Source: JBHPGW01 sp042569785 (lineage in GTDB: Bacteria > Planctomycetota > Phycisphaerae > Sedimentisphaerales > Anaerobacaceae). Taken from it: a stretch of 8,337 nucleotides of DNA. Below the pieces are notes generated by a model. That model searched no databases. It worked only from the letters and a program-made list of their open reading frames with translations, and had not been told where the DNA came from. A program made the translations under genes and the position numbers. Position 1 is the first letter of the stretch, and each line of letters starts with the position of its first letter. Shown piece by piece: positions 1 to 6,596 of this stretch. Location: positions 1 to 8,337 of the forward strand of contig JBHPGW010000100.1 of assembly GCA_042569785.1 (NCBI GenBank), in the 5' to 3' direction.

Positions 1-99
1 TGCCGACAGCCGAAGCCGCAACAGGCATAAAGCGAACACGAAAAATTAAACTGCTATAGCACCTCATTTTACATCGGGGGCTCGTTTTTATTGGGTTGG

Positions 100-128
100 T
101 TGTTGTAAAAAGGTTGCTAATATAGTAT
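100..128 (+). promoter_or_regulatory. Candidate weak promoter upstream of the first M16 gene
   Basis: A possible -35 element TTGTTG (100-105) lies 17 bp before a possible -10 element TAGTAT (123-128), and a GGG follows four bases later, as at the two better promoters in this window. Matches to consensus are only moderate (three and four of six), and the area is rich in G and T, so chance hits are likely. It lies about 55 bp upstream of the chosen start codon at 183, a sensible distance. Treat it as tentative. Confidence 0.25.
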
Positions 129-182
129 TGTAGGGCGATTGTTGGTATGGAAGTTTGATTATTTTTGAATGGATGGCGATCG

Positions 183-1412
183 ATGTCGGTTAAAATTGAT
201 AAATGTATACTGAATAATGGTATGGTAATACTCGGTGAGCCTATGGAAGGGGTTGGTTCGGCGGCTTTTGGGTTTATGTTGCCTGCTGGTGCTTCTCGGC
301 TTCCTAAGGGGTGTTGCGGGGCGGGGGCTGTCATTAGCGACTGGATATTTAGAGGGGCTGGAGCGAGGGATTCTCGGGAACTCGGTGATGCGCTTGATGG
401 GCTTGGTTTGCATCGGGCATCGGGTGTGGGTAGCTCTTATATGACAATCGGGGCAGCCTTAGAAGCGGGCAATCTATCTGAGGCTTTGGAATTGTATGCT
501 GATATTATACTGAACCATAGGCTGGAGACTGATCAGTTCGTCCCGGCTAAACAGTTGGCTATAGACGCTGTGTATGGGCTCGATGATAATCCCGCGAAAA
601 AGGTTATGCTGAAACTGCGGGAATTGTTCTACCCGAATCCTTTGGGCACGAGTGCTGTGGGTAATATCGAAGATTTGGAATCGCTGAAGGCTGAGAAAAC
701 AAAAGCTATAATCAAAGATAATTTCAATCTATCGGGGACGATTTTTGCGGTAGCGGGTAAATATGATTTTGACGCTGTTTGCAGGCAGATCGAAAAGCGT
801 TTCAGCACCGCGGAGCAACGTGAACTGGCAGCAGTAAAGATCGGGGCCAAAGGTGATAGATATACGCATATACATAACGACGGTGCTCAGGTACATATCG
901 GCTTGATGACCGAAACTGTTTGTCCGGGTGATGATGATTATTACAACGCCAGGGTTGCGGTCTCGGTACTCTCTGGCGGGATGAGCGCTAGGTTGTTTAC
1001 CGAAGTTCGCGAGAAGCGCGGCTTATGCTATGCGATAGGCGCGAGGTATCACGGGCTAAAAGCAGCGGCCGGCATTGCTTGTTACGCTGGAACGACGCCG
1101 GAAAAGGCGCAAGAGACCTACGACGTTATCAAAGAGCAGTTCAATATTTTAAGTGATGGTATAAGTGCCGAAGAGATCGAAAAGGCTAAAGTCGGATTGA
1201 AGTCATCGCTTATTATGAGTTCAGAATCATCAGCGAGCAGAGCTGACGGCATTGGCAGCGATTACTATATATTAGGCAGAGTCAGGAGTCTCGACGAGAT
1301 CAAAGACGCTATAGAGGCAACGAGTGTCGAGTCTGTGCTCGGATTTCTGCGTAATAATAAGTTCGAAGAATATACGGTAGTAACAGTTGGGCCGGGGGAA
1401 ATACAGTTTTGA
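183..1412 (+). CDS. M16B peptidase-like protein, non-catalytic R/Y subunit
   Basis: A 409-residue member of the M16 (pitrilysin/processing peptidase) family, length typical of the M16B subfamily. The N-terminal half (about 1-150) aligns with the metal-binding domain, but the zinc motif is gone: where the neighbouring paralogue has HFLEH, this protein has A49-V-I-S52-D53, just before FRGAG, and the third ligand Glu aligns with A129. The C-terminal half (about 165-345) keeps the family signature, with SARLFTEVREKRGLCYAIG containing the Arg/Tyr pair R276 and Y283 that grips the substrate backbone. It is therefore probably an inactive partner that completes the active site of the downstream subunit, 26 bp away. 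No signal peptide is visible, so it should be cytoplasmic. The start at ATG 183 is chosen because the protein then begins MSVKIDKCILNNG, as the family does. A TTG at 165 would add six residues. Family assignment is firm; the role as partner is inferred. Confidence 0.9.
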   Translation: MSVKIDKCILNNGMVILGEPMEGVGSAAFGFMLPAGASRLPKGCCGAGAVISDWIFRGAGARDSRELGDALDGLGLHRASGVGSSYMTIGAALEAGNLSEALELYADIILNHRLETDQFVPAKQLAIDAVYGLDDNPAKKVMLKLRELFYPNPLGTSAVGNIEDLESLKAEKTKAIIKDNFNLSGTIFAVAGKYDFDAVCRQIEKRFSTAEQRELAAVKIGAKGDRYTHIHNDGAQVHIGLMTETVCPGDDDYYNARVAVSVLSGGMSARLFTEVREKRGLCYAIGARYHGLKAAAGIACYAGTTPEKAQETYDVIKEQFNILSDGISAEEIEKAKVGLKSSLIMSSESSASRADGIGSDYYILGRVRSLDEIKDAIEATSVESVLGFLRNNKFEEYTVVTVGPGEIQF

Positions 1413-1432
1413 GTTCTTAGTTTTTAGTTGGG
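1412..1432 (+). repeat. Three 7-bp tandem units (AGTTNNN) after the first M16 stop
   Basis: Three consecutive heptamers, AGTTCTT, AGTTTTT and AGTTGGG, begin at the last base of the TGA stop and nearly fill the 26-bp gap to the next start codon. The 7-bp period resembles the short tandemly repeated heptamer arrays known from cyanobacterial intergenic regions. It is short enough to be a chance pattern, but a second heptamer array sits in the same place relative to a stop codon at 4070-4097. Confidence 0.45.
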
Positions 1433-1438
1433 TTTGAT

Positions 1439-2653
1439 ATGGAATTTAGAGAGAAGACATTAGGTAATGGGCTTTCGATAATCGGCGAGGTTAATATGGC
1501 TGCGAAGTCGGCGGCGGTTGGTTTTTTTGTAAAAACCGGCTCTCGTGATGAAACCATGCAGATAAACGGCGTCTCGCATTTTTTAGAGCACATGCTCTTT
1601 AAGGGTACCGAGAAGTTGAGCGCGTTTGAGGTTAGTGAGGCTTTTGACCGGACGGGGGCTCAGTTCAACGCTTTTACGAGCGAGGAAAATACGGTTTACT
1701 ACGCCGCTGTCCTGCCGGAATATCTGGATGAGGTGACTGCTCTGTGGTCGCAACTGATGCGGCCTGCACTTCGGGATGAGGACTTCAATATCGAAAAGAA
1801 CGTGATCAAAGAAGAGATCGCGATGTACCAGGATATGCCTACGTTTGACGTTATCGACCGGTGCAGAAATCTGTACTTCGACGGGCATCCGTGTGGAAAT
1901 AGTGTTCTCGGCAGTAACCAGAGCATCGATGACCTGACCGCTAAAGGGATGCGGAGTTATTTTTCGAATCGTTACTCGCCGGGCAATATGGTTTTGGCCT
2001 GTGTGGGTAATATGGATTTTGATAAAGTTTGCTCAATAGTTGCTGAGCGCTGCGGCCAATGGTCAAGCCAGGCGGTGACGAGAGAGATTTCCGATTACCC
2101 GGGCATCAGTAAATGCGAACGTGTTGAAAAAGCGAATCTCGTTCGTGAACATATCTGCCTGATGAGTCCTACCGTTTCGGCTCAGGCCCCGAGACGGTTT
2201 GGCGCTTCGATTTTAGCGATGATCATAGGCGATGATGTAGGCTCGATGTATTTTTGGGGGCTGGTCGATAACGCGTTGGCAGAATCCGCGGTGATGCATT
2301 TTAGCTCAATGGACGGGACCGGGACGTTTTACAGCTATATCAATTGTGCGACGGATAATGTCGATAAGGTGATGAAAACAGTTAAGTCGATCTTTAGCAG
2401 TATTGCTGAGAGTGGGGTTACACCAGAGGAATTGAGAAAAGCGAAGAATAAGATATTGAGCGCTTTGGTGATAAAAAACGAACTGCCGATGGGCCGACTG
2501 GTCGATCTTGGCTTCAACTGGACGTACCTGGGGCAGTATCGCAGGATAGAAGAGGATATTGATGCGATAAAGGCTGTCACCGTCGATGAAATTAATTCGC
2601 TGATAAAGCAGTTCGACCCGGGAAATTTCACTCAATTATCGATAGGCCCTTGA
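1439..2653 (+). CDS. M16B zinc metallopeptidase, catalytic subunit
   Basis: A 404-residue processing-peptidase-like zinc protease. The inverted zinc motif H47-F-L-E50-H51 is intact (GVSHFLEHMLFKGT), and the third ligand lies about 75 residues on in KEEIAMYQD (E125/E126, the latter more likely). The C-terminal domain, by contrast, lacks the Arg/Tyr pair: the stretch IIGDDVGSMYFWGLVDNALAES aligns with the usual GGGMSSRLF-EVREKRGLAY block but puts V276 and S283 where Arg and Tyr should be. It should therefore need the upstream gene product for substrate binding, as in mitochondrial processing peptidase and the bacterial heterodimers of this family. There is no signal peptide. The start ATG at 1439 gives the expected MEFREKTLGNGLSIIGE beginning, although no clear Shine-Dalgarno sequence precedes it. 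It is almost certainly co-transcribed with the upstream gene. The natural substrate is unknown. Confidence 0.93.
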   Translation: MEFREKTLGNGLSIIGEVNMAAKSAAVGFFVKTGSRDETMQINGVSHFLEHMLFKGTEKLSAFEVSEAFDRTGAQFNAFTSEENTVYYAAVLPEYLDEVTALWSQLMRPALRDEDFNIEKNVIKEEIAMYQDMPTFDVIDRCRNLYFDGHPCGNSVLGSNQSIDDLTAKGMRSYFSNRYSPGNMVLACVGNMDFDKVCSIVAERCGQWSSQAVTREISDYPGISKCERVEKANLVREHICLMSPTVSAQAPRRFGASILAMIIGDDVGSMYFWGLVDNALAESAVMHFSSMDGTGTFYSYINCATDNVDKVMKTVKSIFSSIAESGVTPEELRKAKNKILSALVIKNELPMGRLVDLGFNWTYLGQYRRIEEDIDAIKAVTVDEINSLIKQFDPGNFTQLSIGP

Positions 2654-2679
2654 CCATAGCGGGGGTTTTCTGTTAGAAT
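2650..2679 (+). promoter_or_regulatory. Sigma70-type promoter for the aspartate-pathway operon
   Basis: TTGACC (2650-2655, five of six consensus bases) and TAGAAT (2674-2679, five of six) are 18 bp apart, and TG at 2671-2672 forms an extended -10. The -35 element overlaps the TGA stop of the preceding peptidase gene. The start of transcription should fall near 2685-2687, leaving a leader of about 60 bases before the homoserine dehydrogenase start. A G-run sits between the -10 and the presumed start point. Confidence 0.65.
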
Positions 2680-2745
2680 TCTGGGGCTGTATGGGCGAAA
2701 GCTGTAATTAGATAATCTCATGAAAGCGAAATGCGAGATATTAAT

Positions 2746-4068
2746 ATGAATGAAAAAACTGTAAAAGTTGGGCTTGTAGGTTTTGGTACGGTGGGCAGCG
2801 GTGTTGCGAAGATCATTCTTGAGCAGGCGGATTCGATCGCCGCCAAGAGCGGTATTCGACTTGAACTTGCTTGCGTGGTCGATCTCGATACCGAGTCGCA
2901 AAGGCCTGTAAAACTGCCCAGAGGCGTATTGACTGACGATCTGGATCGGCTGATCAACGATGAGAGCATCTCAGTTGGTATCGAACTGGCAGGCGGAACA
3001 AAGGCAGCTAAGGATATTCAGCTTAAAATGCTGGCTAACGGCAAAGACGTTGTCACCGCTAACAAGGCGCTGTTAGCTAAGTACGGCAATGAGCTTTACA
3101 AGACTGCCCGTGAGAACGGTCGATGCATCGCTTTTGAGGCTAGTTGCGCAGGTGGGATACCGATCATCTCTGCTATCCGAACCGGCCTGGCCGCTAACAA
3201 TATCGAGGCTATGTACGGGGTCGTTAACGGTACCTGTAACTATATCCTCTCGAATATGAGCGCTAAAAATGAAGAATTCGCCGACGCTCTTTCGCAGGCT
3301 CAGGAGAAAGGTTTCGCAGAAGCTGACCCGACGCTGGATATTAACGGTGGTGACAGCGCGCATAAGCTGGCGATCATGGCATCGATCGCGTTTGGATATG
3401 AAATCGCACTCGATGATGTCTACGTTGAAGGTATCGAAGCTGTCTCGAAAGATGATATCCGTTACGGCGAGGAGATGGGCTATTGTTTGAAACTATTAGC
3501 GATCGCTCAGAAAACCTGCGACGGAAAAATTTCGCTGCGGGTACATCCTTCTTTTATAGCTGACGATAACGCCCTTGCAAGTGTTGACGGTTCGTTCAAT
3601 GCGGTAAGTATATTCGGAAGCGCGGTTGGGCAGGTGACCTATTACGGCAGAGGCGCCGGCATGATGCCTACCGCAAGCGCGGTTGTCGCCGATGTGATCG
3701 ATGTGGCACTTGGTAATTCCGGCACGACTTTTGCGAGCCTGAATCTCAAATCGAGAAAAGAAACCGAGCCTTTGATCGAAGATATTAACAATCTCGAGAG
3801 CAGATATTATATCAGGTTGATGGCTAAGGATCATCCCGGCGTGTTCGCGCAGATCGGTAAGATACTTGCCGAAAACCAGATCAGTATATCCGGCATCCTC
3901 CAGCACGAAGGATGCGGGCCGGAAAATACGGTGCCGGTAGTGATAACCACCCATTCGAATAAACAGAGCCAGCTAACCGCGGCTTTGGAAGGGCTGGGCA
4001 AACTCGATTGTATTTGTTCTGAGCCGGTGTGTATAAGGATTGTCGATATCCCGGAAGATGAAGACTGA
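2746..4068 (+). CDS. hom: Homoserine dehydrogenase with C-terminal ACT domain
   Basis: Catalyses NAD(P)H-dependent reduction of aspartate semialdehyde to homoserine, the branch towards threonine and methionine. With the ATG at 2746 the protein has 440 residues, normal for the ACT-containing bacterial form. It opens with a Rossmann motif GLVGFGTVGSG (from residue 9), then NKALLA (106-111), EASCAGGIPII, and VVNGTCNYIL. The catalytic region TLDINGGDSAHK follows, with D203 and K207 matching the catalytic Asp/Lys pair of the family, then GRGAGMMPTASAVV. The ACT domain is at about 352-432 (YIRLMAKDHPGVFAQIGKIL) and implies end-product control, usually by threonine. An upstream in-frame ATG at 2731 would add five residues. 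I prefer 2746 because it fits the usual N-terminus. Neither start has a strong ribosome-binding site. It heads an operon with the kinase-like gene and aspartokinase. Confidence 0.95.
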   Translation: MNEKTVKVGLVGFGTVGSGVAKIILEQADSIAAKSGIRLELACVVDLDTESQRPVKLPRGVLTDDLDRLINDESISVGIELAGGTKAAKDIQLKMLANGKDVVTANKALLAKYGNELYKTARENGRCIAFEASCAGGIPIISAIRTGLAANNIEAMYGVVNGTCNYILSNMSAKNEEFADALSQAQEKGFAEADPTLDINGGDSAHKLAIMASIAFGYEIALDDVYVEGIEAVSKDDIRYGEEMGYCLKLLAIAQKTCDGKISLRVHPSFIADDNALASVDGSFNAVSIFGSAVGQVTYYGRGAGMMPTASAVVADVIDVALGNSGTTFASLNLKSRKETEPLIEDINNLESRYYIRLMAKDHPGVFAQIGKILAENQISISGILQHEGCGPENTVPVVITTHSNKQSQLTAALEGLGKLDCICSEPVCIRIVDIPEDED

Positions 4069-4069
4069 G

Positions 4070-4097
4070 GAATTTAGAATTTAGAATTGAGAATTAA
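4070..4097 (+). repeat. Four 7-bp tandem units (GAATTNA) after hom
   Basis: Four contiguous heptamers read GAATTTA, GAATTTA, GAATTGA and GAATTAA, starting two bases after the hom stop codon. The constant core is GAATT with A at position 7. This is a clear 7-bp period, not a general AT-rich stretch, and is reminiscent of intergenic short tandem repeats in cyanobacteria. The rest of the 79-bp gap before the next gene (4098-4134) shows no convincing promoter or terminator. Confidence 0.7.
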
Positions 4098-4135
4098 AAA
4101 GCCCTGAGCGCGAGCGATGGGATATAAAAAAACCT

Positions 4136-4150
4136 GGAGTTAATATTTTG
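4136..4150 (+). promoter_or_regulatory. Ribosome-binding site fixing a TTG start
   Basis: GGAG at 4136-4139 stands eight bases before the TTG at 4148. No ATG or GTG in this frame lies close by, and starting at TTG gives the expected family N-terminus with the metal-binding PDG motif at residues 10-12. The site therefore supports a rare start codon for the homoserine-kinase-like gene. Confidence 0.6.
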
Positions 4151-5338
4151 TCCTGTAAGTATGTGATAATCGTTCCTGATGGTGCTGCTGATGAGGCTAT
4201 CGAGCAGTTCGGTAATAAGACCGCGCTCGAGGCGGCCCAGATACCCAATATGGACAAGATCGCAAGTTCCGGCAGGCAGGGTATCGTCCAGACGGTTCCG
4301 CCTGACATGGCTCCTGGTAGTGACGTCGCGCAGATGAGCCTTCTGGGTTATGACCCCAAGCGTTATTATTCCGGCAGGGCGCCCATCGAAGCGGTTGCTC
4401 AAAATATCGATCTTTCACCTGCTGATTGGGTTTTCAGGTGTAACCTCGTCACCATAGTTGACGGAGAAATGTCCGACCACAGTGCCGGGCACATCTCAAC
4501 TGAAGAAGGCGGCAAATTGATCGACGAATTGAATGAGCAATTCGCAAATAAGAATATGCGTTTCCACAAAGGCGTAAGTTACAGGCACCTGCTTATCTTC
4601 AAGGATGCTGACTTCGAGGTTCAGACCTATCCGCCTCATGACTATATCGGTACGGCGATAGAAAAAATTCTACCTCGCGGCAAAGGAGCCGACACTCTTA
4701 ACAACCTGATGGCCAGGTCGCAGCAGCTTTTTATCAATCACGACATTAACAAAGTCAGAAAGGACCTCGGCGAAAACCAGGTAAGTTCGATCTGGCTTTG
4801 GGGACACGGCAGAAAGACGATAATGGATCGCTTCGATAAGAAGTTCGGCTTAAAAGGTGTGTCAATCACCGCGGTCGATCTTGTCAGAGGGTTATCGAAA
4901 CTGCTCGGCTTTGACCTTATAGAAGTGCCGGGAGCGACCGGATTTATCGATACCAATTACAAGGGTAAAGCTGATGCGGCGATAGATGCTCTTGATAAAT
5001 ATGATATTGTTTTTGTGCACGTTGAAGCGCCTGACGAGGCTTCGCACAGCGGCAGTGCGGAAATGAAAAAGAAAGCTATCGAGTTGATAGATAAACACAT
5101 TGTAGGGCCGGTGTATGAAGCGATACAGACTTATGACGACTGGCGGATACTGGTTGCTCCCGATCATCCGACGCCGGTACGAACCCAGGCACATTCAGGT
5201 GATGCGGTTCCCTTTGCTATGGCGGGGACAGGGGTAAGCGGAGTTCTGAGCAAACCTTTCTGCGAAGCAAACGCGGCGGAATCTGGCTTTAGAATCGATA
5301 ATGGCTTTGAACTGATGGAATACTTTTTGAAAAGCTAA
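4148..5338 (+). CDS. Phosphoglycerate mutase-like protein, probable alternative homoserine kinase
   Basis: A 396-residue alkaline-phosphatase-superfamily protein of the archaeal-type cofactor-independent phosphoglycerate mutase (ApgM) family. All key sites are present: D11 in PDGAADE, nucleophile S58 in MAPGSDVAQMSLLGYDP, D110/H111 in DHSAGH, D296 and H300 in DEASH, D339/H340 in DHPTP, and H349 in TQAHSGD, together forming the two-metal site. One branch of this family (TIGRFAM TIGR02535) is the proposed homoserine kinase of bacteria without the usual GHMP-type ThrB, recognised by linkage to threonine genes. Here it lies directly between homoserine dehydrogenase and aspartokinase, with 22 bp to the latter, so phosphorylation of homoserine is the likelier role. 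True phosphoglycerate mutase activity cannot be ruled out from sequence. It starts at TTG, supported by GGAG eight bases upstream. It should be cytoplasmic. Confidence 0.9.
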   Translation: MSCKYVIIVPDGAADEAIEQFGNKTALEAAQIPNMDKIASSGRQGIVQTVPPDMAPGSDVAQMSLLGYDPKRYYSGRAPIEAVAQNIDLSPADWVFRCNLVTIVDGEMSDHSAGHISTEEGGKLIDELNEQFANKNMRFHKGVSYRHLLIFKDADFEVQTYPPHDYIGTAIEKILPRGKGADTLNNLMARSQQLFINHDINKVRKDLGENQVSSIWLWGHGRKTIMDRFDKKFGLKGVSITAVDLVRGLSKLLGFDLIEVPGATGFIDTNYKGKADAAIDALDKYDIVFVHVEAPDEASHSGSAEMKKKAIELIDKHIVGPVYEAIQTYDDWRILVAPDHPTPVRTQAHSGDAVPFAMAGTGVSGVLSKPFCEANAAESGFRIDNGFELMEYFLKS

Positions 5339-5360
5339 AGACAGTCACGGGAAACGATAT

Positions 5361-6596
5361 ATGAAAATAACGGTGCAGAAATTTGGAGGCACTTCGGTAG
5401 CTGATGCAGAGAAAATTCGCATCGCTGCTGGACGAGTGATCAAATCTATAGAGAGTGGGTCAAGAGTTGTAGTGGTGGCTTCTGCTCGTGGCAAACAGAC
5501 CGACCAGTTAGTGGCTGACGCGATGGAACTGAATCCAAATCCATCGGCACGCGAAATGGACCAGTTGCTAAGTACAGGCGAGATACAAACGGTTTCGCTT
5601 TTCGCCATGGCACTACAGGGTATGGGACATGACGCTATCAGCTTTACCGGTGGACAGATCGAAATGATCACTGACGACGTCCATTCAAAAGCTCGCATCA
5701 AGAGTATTAATGCACAGCGGATCGTGGCCGAACTTGAAAAGAACAAGGTCGTTCTTATAGCGGGCTTTCAGGGTGTCGATGAAAACGGCAATATAACAAC
5801 TCTCGGCAGAGGCGGTTCGGATACAAGTGCGGTCGCCCTGGCGGCGGCGATCAAAGCGGACGAATGCGAAATATATACGGATGTCGATGGTATCTATACT
5901 ACCGACCCGCGAATATTCAAGTCGGCGGTTAAGATGGATCAGATCAGCTATGACGAAATGCTGGAACTTGCCAGCCTTGGCGCAGGTGTGATGCACGGCA
6001 GAGCGATCGAATTCGGCAAAAAATATAACGTAAAAATTCACGTAAGAAGCGCTAGTGAACAAACTATAGGAACCATAATAACTCACGAGGTACCACAAAT
6101 GGAAGATGTAGTCGTATCAGGGGCAACCGTACAAAAACAAATGGCCAAGATCGGTCTTGTCGGATTGGACAATAAGCCGGGCAACGCCGCCAGGACATTC
6201 GCGCATCTTGCACAGGCTAAAGTCGTGGTAAATGACATTGTTCAGACCGAAGTAAGCAGCGAAAAGGCAAACCTTTCGTTCACAACCGGAACAGCGGACC
6301 TGGCAGCTGCTAAAAAAGCGATCGAGGAAATCGAAGGCGAGCTTAACTGCGAAAGGATATTCGTTCGCGAAGATATCGCAGAAGTTTCGATCGTCGGGGT
6401 CGGAATGCGAACCCATTACGGAGTAGCGGACAAAATGTTCTCCAGCCTCGCCGAAGCAAAGGTTAATATCGATTCGATCACTACCAGCGAAATACGCATC
6501 AGCTGTATCGTCGATAAGGATCAGGCTGACAAGGCGCTGGAAGCAGTTTGCTTTGCTTTTGAATTAGATAAGCCGGCAGAGAAAAGAAGCCAATGA
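5361..6596 (+). CDS. lysC: Aspartate kinase with two C-terminal ACT domains
   Basis: Phosphorylates aspartate to aspartyl-4-phosphate, the first step to lysine, threonine and methionine. Its 411 residues match the monofunctional LysC class of Bacillus and Corynebacterium (about 405-420). The kinase domain (1-240) contains K7-FGGTS, STGE (71-74), GFQGVDENGNITTLGRGGSDTSA (135-157) and YTDVDGIYTTDPR (172-184). Two ACT domains follow, at about 262-330 (GLVGLDNKPGNAARTFAHL) and 343-405 (VGVGMRTHYGVADKMFSSLAEAKVNIDSITTSEIRIS), and imply lysine and/or threonine feedback control. The ATG at 5361 is preceded by GGGA six or so bases away and directly gives the MKITVQKFGGTS beginning. An internal in-frame ATG at codon 247 with its own GAGG probably yields a beta subunit. 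The stop overlaps the next start by 4 bp (ATGA). It shares the operon with hom and the kinase-like gene. Confidence 0.96.
   Translation: MKITVQKFGGTSVADAEKIRIAAGRVIKSIESGSRVVVVASARGKQTDQLVADAMELNPNPSAREMDQLLSTGEIQTVSLFAMALQGMGHDAISFTGGQIEMITDDVHSKARIKSINAQRIVAELEKNKVVLIAGFQGVDENGNITTLGRGGSDTSAVALAAAIKADECEIYTDVDGIYTTDPRIFKSAVKMDQISYDEMLELASLGAGVMHGRAIEFGKKYNVKIHVRSASEQTIGTIITHEVPQMEDVVVSGATVQKQMAKIGLVGLDNKPGNAARTFAHLAQAKVVVNDIVQTEVSSEKANLSFTTGTADLAAAKKAIEEIEGELNCERIFVREDIAEVSIVGVGMRTHYGVADKMFSSLAEAKVNIDSITTSEIRISCIVDKDQADKALEAVCFAFELDKPAEKRSQ
6085..6101 (+). promoter_or_regulatory. Internal ribosome-binding site and start for an aspartokinase beta subunit
   Basis: Within the aspartokinase gene, ACGAGG (6085-6090) sits eight bases before an in-frame ATG (6099-6101) that is codon 247. 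Translation from here would give a 165-residue product carrying only the two ACT domains, ending at 6596. The alpha2-beta2 aspartokinases of Bacillus subtilis and Corynebacterium glutamicum make such a beta subunit from an internal start at almost the same codon. The spacing is better than at several gene starts in this window. Actual use of the site is inferred. Confidence 0.5.

Noticed and set aside
1..59. Possible C-terminal end of an upstream + strand gene (open frames to TAA at 47-49 or TAG at 57-59), or the start of a - strand gene from an ATG at 28
   Set aside because: All three readings are under 20 codons and have no recognisable motif, and they conflict with each other. The edge is too short to choose.
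85..111. Inverted repeat TTTTTA / TAAAAA around a G/T-rich loop, as an operator or terminator
   Set aside because: The stem is six A-T pairs with a 15-base loop and no extension. It is too weak for a terminator and too common in AT-rich spacer to claim as an operator.
3499..3506. GCGATCGC octamer like the cyanobacterial HIP1 element
   Set aside because: I noticed only this one copy and it lies within conserved hom coding sequence. HIP1-bearing genomes carry it about once per kilobase.
3496..3954. Long open frame on the - strand inside hom (152 codons)
   Set aside because: It is antisense to a well-conserved gene and its translation shows no domain or plausible composition. It is a shadow of the coding frame.
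4087..4128. Promoter for the kinase-like gene (TTGAGA and TATAAA)
   Set aside because: The two elements are about 30 bp apart, far from the 16-18 bp optimum, and TTGAGA is part of the heptamer array.
5685..6098. Open frame on the - strand inside lysC (137 codons)
   Set aside because: It is antisense to the kinase domain with no recognisable protein features, so it is a shadow.
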